A stretch of DNA of 64,000 nucleotides from Choristoneura fumiferana (Eukaryota; Arthropoda; Insecta; Lepidoptera; Tortricidae), in the NCBI RefSeq assembly GCF_025370935.1, contig NC_133473.1, forward strand, positions 4,099,389-4,163,388. The letters are read 5' to 3'. The translations under genes were made by a program, and so were the position numbers. A model generated the notes under the pieces. The model made no database searches and was not told where the DNA came from. It saw only the letters and a list, made by a program, of their open reading frames with translations. How positions within the stretch are numbered: position 1 is the stretch's first letter; every line of letters starts with the position of its first letter. Positions 57,111-64,000 of this stretch are shown here, one piece after another.

Positions 57111-57811
57111 TTTCGATCGTTTTGTCACACTCAAACACACTGACCATCGCGCGGCAAGCAGCAAAAAGAGGTCTCACATTTCGCAACTACGACGTAATGC
57201 GGCCAATGTATGTGCAAATAAATTGCCGAGATAAATTGTCTCTGTATTACACATCTTTGTATATGCAACAAATCATCGCAGAGCGATGAAGTGACAGGTC
57301 ATAATTTAAGATAATCCTATGAAAGCTTTAGCTGCGCAGTAGCAAGGTAATTTGTTCTAGTTTAATATCGACGTCAAAATAACGCTTGAAGCCATACATT
57401 ATATTTATTTTACACACAGAAGAAAGTACACGATTTTAATAAAAAACAAGGTAAACTGTAGTCTTAACCTTTAAAAGCGAGCAATCCATTGGAACATAAA
57501 ACATAATTTTTCATTTTACTAGATCATGCCCGCGACTTTTCCTCAGGGGAAGAGTACCTTATATGTATGCAATGTGCGCCTCTACATGTTAAATTTTTTG
57601 AGCCATTTGTGTTTGGGCTGAGGATTCGCAATTTTTTATTTACAAGCTTCATATAACTTGGAATATTTATTTGCGCTTCAAATCTTGCAAGTGAAATTTC
57701 ATCTAAGTACTTTTCTTGTCGACTTCATCGAATTGACTATAAATTTGGTTTGGATTAGTTTGGATGAGAATGTACCTAAGTACTGTCAGCAAAAGAATTA
57801 TTTATTTCCAT
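57111..57811. other. Noncoding stretch
   Basis: No supportable gene. Confidence 0.4.
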
Positions 57812-58158
57812 AAACTGAGACATGGATGCACAGAAAAACCAGAAAAAGAGACCAGCACTGGGAATCGAACCCAGGTCCTCAGCAATCCGTGCTGCGTGCT
57901 ATAACCCCTACACCACTGCTGGACAGGAATCTAGACACGAATTTTTCCTATGCATACATATCTCAGGTTGCTTATTTCTACTATGCTATTTAAGCAGCAG
58001 CACTAGCGACATCTATGTTTCGTCGACAGGCGTCACATTCTTTCGGAACTAACCGATCACCCAGACAAGAGATGTCGCTACTAAGTTCGTAAAAGTAACA
58101 AATTTGGAGTTGAAATAAAAAATACAAAAAGACTCCAAAAAACCAATCATAATAATTA
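57812..58158 (-). mobile_element. Composite element with tRNA-like core, copy 2
   Basis: The tRNA-like core at 57,850-57,924 (minus strand) is nearly identical to 52,337-52,410. This copy keeps the right side, including GCACTAGCGACATCTATG, AGAGATGTCGCTACTAAG and the terminal AGTAACAAATTTGGAGTTG, which is the inverse of the left edge of copy 1. Confidence 0.55.
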
Positions 58159-58454
58159 CATAAACTTACTATTAAGTTATAATAGCATATTCAAAAGCAG
58201 AAGCTCGATAGTAAAGTTAAGATGGACATTAAAGTTTAAAACTAGATACGATGTCAATTAACCGCTGATATCCGATCAAATAACGGCTGGTTATCGGAAC
58301 CGTTACTTTGATGAAACCTTGGTTAACTAAACGATAAAATCTTAACCGGTCCTCGCCCAAACTGTATCTCGTGTACTGGCGGATAATTAGTGTAGCGCCT
58401 GGTTTTTTTTTAAAGTATAGGGGGAAAATGAGCAAACAGTTCGCTTGATGGTAA

Positions 58455-58520
58455 GTGATGAATTTCGGAAAACTCAGAGGTGTGAGCTGGAGTTTGAACC
58501 CACGATCTTCTCCTAAAACC
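58455..58520 (-). repeat. SINE head fragment
   Basis: AACTCAGAGGTGTGAGCTG then GTTTGAACCCACGATC matches the B-box end of the tRNA-headed SINE. Confidence 0.6.
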
Positions 58521-60201
58521 CAACCCAACCCAATCGGAATATTTACAAATTTATATTTTATAACGGATACTCGTATTTATATCCTGGATAAACAAATTTC
58601 TACGCAGCTATGAAAAATAGAAAAAGTTCAAGATTAAAGGGCCTCAGCGTTTTTTCACGCTGTCCGTTTTCTTAATACACTGACGCCAACAAAAACCTGT
58701 CCGAGCTATGACGGCCCATCTCAATCAACTGTCAGAGAATTATAGCTAGAAAAAGATATACGGACATGCCTGAATCTGTTGAATTCGATATGAGGCTAGA
58801 AGTGTTTTATAAATTGAAACGCTGCTGTTGATGGAGGGACATCTCTGATGTCACATTGATCTCATGTTTGAAGACAATAGCTTTTTATTGTAATTTTTTA
58901 TTTGTATTTTATAACTAATAAGTGCTGTATTTACTGGAGGTTTTTTTATGATTGCCCTAGAGATGCATTTTTAATGAGAGTAGAGACTATACTATACATC
59001 TCCAATAATAGTACATTACTTCGTGTATTTCTGATACAACCTCAAACTTTAAGGGAGTTAGTAAAGGCCCTAATAATGTCACTTTATTATGTTTTAGCAA
59101 TAAAATTAGAGTTATTATTTTCCTTATAAAATAAATTAACACGCAATGTATCACTACGTGATACTAAACTAATATGTTTTTATTCAAAACATCGCACTTG
59201 TTGACTTACAGCTGTCACAGAACGCTTCTCTCTCGTATCAAATTATTGTACGCATTACATTGCTGCTCGAAAAAAAAAAAAAAATTAATTACGATCTGGT
59301 AGTTAATTCTAAATTAACAATTTGTTTTAATATCGGTTCACAGCTCTTAAATCTACGTCTGGTTACAGTTTGAGGCTATATCAACAATACACGCTGTATA
59401 TGTATAATTCATTTTAAAACTGCAACGACAATGTTATAGATTACTTCAGCTCACCGCAGTCAAAACAGAACAATAAATTATTCCCTTCCCTTAAATAAAC
59501 AGAGCAATAAAAATGACACTATAACCTGTCAACACCCTGTTGTAAGTACTGTGGTATATATACCGCGAATAATACTCGTGGCTTTTTGCAAATTGAACTT
59601 TAACGTAGCTATTATAAGAGCGTTGACTCGCGCATTTAACATGAAACGCTACTATTCCAAGGTGGTGATATAGAGTATGTATATCTAGAAATTGTGACGT
59701 ATACATACGAGGTTTTGAGACGCATTGTATTGTAGAGCGCTTTTGGAATACAGCCGAATTATTCCATATTAGACCTTAAATACAGTGTCCTATAAGGGCT
59801 GACTCTCGCATTTCACATGCGTGGTTCCTATAGCCACCATTACCATCGTGATAATGAAAAATGCTGAATGTGTCGTACGCACATGCGCTGTTTTAGGGCG
59901 CAGTAGGGTGACTATGCACTCGAGACTCGCCGTACTTGCGGAATCAAAACGTGATCGTAATGACTTAGTAGGGTGTCTGCGTTTACGTGCTATGAGAGCC
60001 GACGTGGTTATGTGTAGACTTGTACCGCAGAGTGGCGGTGGCAGGTGGAAAAGGTAGGTTGGCTTCGACAAGTGGGTACTTCTGGCAATCGCGAGGGAGT
60101 AGCTATAGGTCAGGTTTTATACGTAAACATATAATGCATCCCAATACTGATTTAAAAAAAAAGTATTGAGTTCAGTAAACTTTTTGGTTATATACTCGTA
60201 C
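58521..60201. other. Noncoding stretch
   Basis: A diverged direct repeat is visible: TTGACTCGCGCATTTAACAT (about 59,622) and CTGACTCTCGCATTTCACAT (about 59,799). Overlapping frames at 59,790-60,071 on both strands are not supported as genes. Confidence 0.4.
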
Positions 60202-60703
60202 AAGGTGCTAACAAATTAAGTACCAATATTTTAAAGGATGTTAAATTAGAACAAAACAATTAGGTAACTTTAGATATTAATTAAGAAAACTTTTCATACG
60301 ATATTTGTGTTTTAATTTCCTGAACAAAATAAATAAATTGTCATTCCGCCCAATCATAATCAGCCGATGCATTTGCGTGACAAGTATGTAACTATTTTTT
60401 AACACTTTCTGTTAGGTAAGTGACGTTTGTCATAAACGTCAATGATTGGCGGGAAAACTATTAGTAGGCATTATGTGACTTTGACATTTATTTATCTAAG
60501 TGCCCACTTGTGACAGTCAAGATAATCAAAGAAGTTCTAATCACTAACAATTAATTAACTCATTGACAAGGTGTTTTTACGCAGCAAAGTTGATTTTCTA
60601 ATTATCTCCAAAAATTAACATAAATCTATTATACTTAAATCTACTACTAGAGACGAGTCTCGAGCTCTAAAAGTATTGGTGGTACTTAATTTGTTAGCAC
60701 CTT
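60202..60703. mobile_element. 502-bp inverted-repeat element
   Basis: Ends AAGGTGCTAACAAATTAAGT then ACC on the left, and the exact inverse on the right. Interior AT-rich and noncoding. The target duplication is not clear. Confidence 0.65.
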
Positions 60704-61007
60704 ATATATTTTATGAGTTAATACCATGCATAAATGTTGGCAAGCTTTATATGGCAAATAGGGACCATGGAAGCAGTTTTTTTTCAATTTCAATCATTTT
60801 CATTTTTTAAAATTCATTAAATAGACCCACGCAAAGTAACGCCTGAATCAACATTTTTTTAGGACTGAAATTTTCTATTTAAGGCTGGAAATCGGTACCA
60901 AAAATACCGATCTGTCCCGGTACATACCAGTATTATGGTACCCCTAGCGCTGGTCACAATATTGTATTTTTTCGACATCTTCAACGTAGGCGTTTGCGAA
61001 TTTTAAA
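60704..61007. other. Noncoding stretch upstream of a candidate exon
   Basis: No repeat boundary was found. The last bases (TTTTAAAATGGCGG) place an AANATGGCGG motif over the candidate start. Confidence 0.3.
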
Positions 61008-61205
61008 ATGGCGGACTATAGGCGACCTTTGTCACAAAAGAGACCTCAAAACCCGAACACCTCTCGAGGTTTCGTCGCGACCCTGGATAAAATAATTAAA
61101 AAGAGCGGGACGCCAATGAAACAACGCCTTCTTAAAGGTGCTTCACACGACGCTTTTCCTCTAGACGCAGCCAGTGGGGGAGGGGGGGGTGGATTGAGGG
61201 GGTAG
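61008..61205 (+). CDS. Candidate short coding exon, unknown protein
   Basis: An ATG in good context (AAAATGG) opens 65 codons beginning MADYRRPLSQKRPQNPN and continuing RGFVATLDKIIKKSG and KQRLLKGASHDAF, ending in a Gly run made by a G-tract. GT donors occur at GGTGCTTC (about 61,138) and GGGTAGGG (about 61,200). The peptide is basic, with no Pfam-type domain I recognise. No further exon was found, so this may be a chance frame. Confidence 0.28.
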   Translation: MADYRRPLSQKRPQNPNTSRGFVATLDKIIKKSGTPMKQRLLKGASHDAFPLDAASGGGGGGLRG

Positions 61206-62030
61206 GGTTGGCACTCATCATATATTGATTAGATAATGACATTTAATTTTATGGACTTGTTTCGTACTTGATGCTTAGAGCAGTTTCAGTTGGTTTAATT
61301 ATAATTTTTAAACAGCGATATTAATTCAACCGTCCTCGATTAATGATTTCACTTACGTATTATATTAGTGTTTTAAAAGGAAAGGATAGGAACAAAACCT
61401 TTTTTTTAATTGAGGTAGACAAATGTTTCCACACATGATCGATATTTAAAATGTACCGCGTCATTCAGTTTCAAAAAATAAAACATTTCACTTAAAATAA
61501 ACCAGATTCATTTAATAGCATCTTACATTTAAACTAGTACTTACGATGCCTGTCTCCTGGGAACTATGCCATCGACTCACATAGAAAGATATAATTTTTA
61601 ATGTATTTTTTTTTGTAGCATGTATTATGTCCCACTGCTGGGCAAAGGCCTCCTCTTTTCTCCGCCACTCTTCCCTGTCCTGGGCAAAAATTTACACAAG
61701 TAAACATTTTGATTCAACCTCCTTTTTTCCCCAAATTAGCCAACCCTAAAGCCGAGTGGAAGCTTCTTTGTCTGGCCCTCATCATTACTTTGTCAAAGGT
61801 CCTCTCTCGACACGCGCGTTCCGACTGTACTTTGTTCTGCGAGCTACGTGCCGATGTGAACTGTAGGTAGGTCGACAACTTTGAAGTAACAGCAAATAAG
61901 ATGCCCGGAAATGTATGTTGTTTACACACAGATCTTAACATAAGACTATTCGCCGTAGTAACAACCAAGTTTTGTGCAAGATAAACCCTAATCCTCATAG
62001 CATCTTACGTCCTGACGGCCACTGACTACT
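61206..62030. other. Noncoding stretch with a retroelement tail fragment
   Basis: 61,614-61,687 carries TATGTCCCACTGCTGGGC then AAAGGCCTCCTCTTTTCTCC on the plus strand, a reversed 3' end of an RTE-related family. Nothing else is supported. Confidence 0.45.
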
Positions 62031-62158
62031 GCGGGGCTACTCCGAAATTCAAAGATCGAAGTTCGTGCTGTTCCGTCCCTCGACACTTATACTGTTCAAT
62101 ACGAGAGTGAGAGGGATGGTACGATACGAACTTCGATTTTCGAATTTCATACTGACCA
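62031..62158. mobile_element. Palindromic MITE family A, copy 6
   Basis: Starts GCGGGGCTACTCCGAAATTC; inner arm ACGAACTTCGATTTTCGAAT; right terminus diverged. Confidence 0.72.
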
Positions 62159-62315
62159 CTGGCGGCGCAGCACATCTTATATCTTGAAATTTATATTGGG
62201 GTTCTCGGACACGGCTCAAACGATTTTGACGAAATTTGCTATTTTCTTTGGATGAAGAATAATCGACCTTGCTTGGTCTTATGAAAACGCGTGTTTTCGT
62301 ATTACGAGTATAATA

Positions 62316-63020
62316 CAGTAGAACCCGCTTAATACGATCACGTTTAATACGATTTCCCGCTTAATACGCCATCTAAAATAATATTATTATTATTATATTA
62401 GCCACCTTGCATCGTCGTTCAACGTTACTAACTTATGTATTCTGATGAAAAAAATTGGGACTAACCATGTCGTACTAATATTACGCAAGGGGACGCGATT
62501 CTGGCGACACCTCCTGTCCAGATAAGTTTGTAGCCCTGACTAAGCTATCGGCTAGGTAATTGTTTCGTACGGTAAAGGACTTAAATTCATGAGTTCATGA
62601 TCCACTATAGTATGGAACCTTTTCAAATTTTTATCTTCATTCGTGTTAGCGTTAGATCAGTGATGTCAAAAATAAAAAATAAAAAAGTAACCACTGCAAG
62701 AAAAAGTGACAATATTAAAAGTTTACGATGAAAATCACAAACCAAAATCAGGTAGGTACTAGGTTTTTTCACGTTTAATACGATTTCCCGGTTAAGACGT
62801 TTTTTTGCTAGGTCCTCAAATCGTCTTAAGCGGGTTCTAACTAACTAACTAATTTGGCTCAGGGACCCAAAGAGGGTCTTGGCCTCCGAAACGAGAGCAC
62901 GCCATCTGTCCCGATCGTGCGCAGCCTCTTGCCAGTCGTCGACTTGGAGACGTCGCAGATCCGCCTGGACACTGTCCTCCCAGCAGTACCGGTAGCGTAG
63001 CGGTTAAGCGGGTTCTACTA
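62316..63020. mobile_element. Pogo-like TIR element, interrupted
   Basis: The left end CAGTAGAACCCGCTTAATAC, preceded by TA, is the inverse of the right end TTAAGCGGGTTCTACT. Internal blocks CACGTTTAATACGATTTCCC occur near both ends. Such ends are typical of pogo-family Tc1/mariner elements. No transposase frame remains. An RTE fragment (62,840-63,003) sits in the right terminal repeat. Confidence 0.7.
62840..63003 (-). mobile_element. RTE-type fragment with 14-bp target duplication
   Basis: The 164-bp insert is flanked by the direct repeat TTAAGCGGGTTCTA (62,826-62,839 and 63,004-63,017). On the minus strand it ends in (TTAG)n, and the rest (GGTCTTGGCCTCCGAAACG, GACTTGGAGACGTCGCAGAT on plus) resembles a retroelement C-terminal region. 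It is heavily 5'-truncated. Confidence 0.68.
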
Positions 63021-63233
63021 AAGTATTTTAGTGAAAATTTCATGCGCAGTTCAGTTGGTAATTCCGATAGTTCGGCCATCAGCGTGATGGATAGAAAAAA
63101 AATTGTGTGGAGATAATTTAAATCCGAGGGAGAACGAATCCCAGGGAAGAACATAATAGTTTTAATCCTGGCAAATTAGCCACAGGCTTAATAGCAATAA
63201 ACGAATTATTCGCAGACGAAGCAGCAGGCCGTA

Positions 63234-63547
63234 AGCCGTGGTTGCCTAGTGGTTTGACCTATCGCCTCTCAAGCAGAGGGTCGTGAGTTCAAACCCCGGC
63301 TCGTACCTCTGAGTTTTTCGAAATTCATGTGCGGAATTACATTTGAAATTTACCACGAGCTATGCGGTGAAGGAAAACATCGTGAGGAAACCTGCACAAA
63401 CCTGCGAAGCAATTCAATGGTGTGTGTGAAGTTCCCAATCCGCACTGGGCCGCGTGGGAACTATGGCAAGCCCTCTTGTTCTGAGAGGAGGCCTGTGCCC
63501 AGCAGTGGGACGTATATAGGCTGGGATGATGATGATGATGATGATGA
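63234..63547 (+). mobile_element. tRNA-derived SINE with RTE-like tail, full copy
   Basis: The head GTGGTTGCCTAGTGGTTTG and B-box region GAGTTCAAACCCCGGC are at the left. The body is TGTGCGGAATTACATTTG and CATCGTGAGGAAACCTGCAC. The tail GCCTGTGCCCAGCAGTGGG, then CGTATATAGGCTGGG, ends in (ATG)n at 63,522-63,547. Confidence 0.85.
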
Positions 63548-64000
63548 AGCAGCAGGCAACAATGAAAAATCGTCATGAAAAAGGGGCGTCATGAAAAAGG
63601 TTGAAAGATACTACTACCGATAAATCTTTACTTAGGGATAATTAAATCATCTTTTAATTGTTTGTAAGCGCAGTGGGTAGCGGTCCGGTAACTAGTAACG
63701 GTGGGTGCATTAACTATTCGGATCGTTTCACCGAAACATGTCATTTACGACCACTGCACTACGCGCTGATGTGTGACGTAACAAGTTTAAAGTGCAGTTA
63801 GATTGAGCTAAGCGAAGCAGCAGGCTTGACTGGATGGAATACCATCATGCGACTTGCGAAATGATGAATTACGAATAACACAGAGGTGCGAGGCCAGGCC
63901 TTCGACACTCCTTGAGAGGCTTTAGGCTCCCGCTTGGCTATCTTGGTTTTGATGGCTTCTGTAGGCGAGTGGACGCCGGTTCGCACTGAGTCTAGTGTTA
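63548..64000. other. Noncoding stretch
   Basis: A possible worn SINE head (CAGAGGTGCGAGGCCAG, then CTTGAGAGGC) lies at about 63,880-63,920. Otherwise nothing is supported. Confidence 0.35.

Noticed and set aside
59790..60071. Overlapping open frames on both strands in a GC-richer patch
   Set aside because: Both strands are open over the same bases with no family features; composition explains it.

Overview
The window looks like an AT-rich stretch of insect nuclear genome, most probably from a moth or butterfly. The evidence is the repeat content: RTE-type retrotransposon 3' ends finishing in (ATG)n, a tRNA-headed SINE that shares that tail, many short TA- or TAA-flanked inverted-repeat elements, and one assembly-gap block of 100 N. 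Nothing prokaryotic is present (no operons, no CRISPR array, no ribosome binding sites). The lineage call is inference from repeat style; I could not run a database search.

Layout. 1-3.6 kb is a nest of old elements: a reverse-transcriptase relic inside an inverted-repeat element, a GC-rich MITE with TAA target duplications, and an RTE 3' end. 3.8-8.3 kb holds the best preserved locus, a 4.47-kb Ty3/gypsy LTR retrotransposon with identical 90-bp LTRs, a CAAAA target duplication, gag, zinc knuckles, protease, reverse transcriptase, RNase H and integrase. Its reading frame is broken at three places. 8.3-16.9 kb is noncoding and full of MITEs and SINEs. 16.96-17.32 kb (minus strand) is the only stretch I assign with fair confidence to a host gene: a 121-codon exon of a nucleoredoxin-like (thioredoxin-fold) protein, close to the N gap at 17,622-17,721.

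18-64 kb is intron-like or intergenic DNA dominated by repeats. Notable are a six-copy palindromic element family, a 952-bp inverted-repeat element with a 57-bp minisatellite inside, a 1,557-bp inverted-repeat element dotted with GGTAATAG-like motifs in both orientations, a 676-bp element with TAA duplications, two copies of a TA-flanked ~600-bp element, several RTE 3' ends, three other non-LTR 3' ends, and a pogo-like element with an RTE fragment inserted in its terminal repeat. Two further short reading frames (43,630-43,779 minus; 61,008-61,205 plus) could be first coding exons, at low confidence.

How the parts interact: the gypsy element encodes its own mobilisation proteins; the SINE appears to borrow the RTE machinery because their 3' tails match; the MITEs encode nothing and must rely on transposases elsewhere. 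I found no evidence of a new multi-gene system. The most unusual structures are the motif-rich 1.56-kb element, the minisatellite-bearing element and the tRNA-like composite element.
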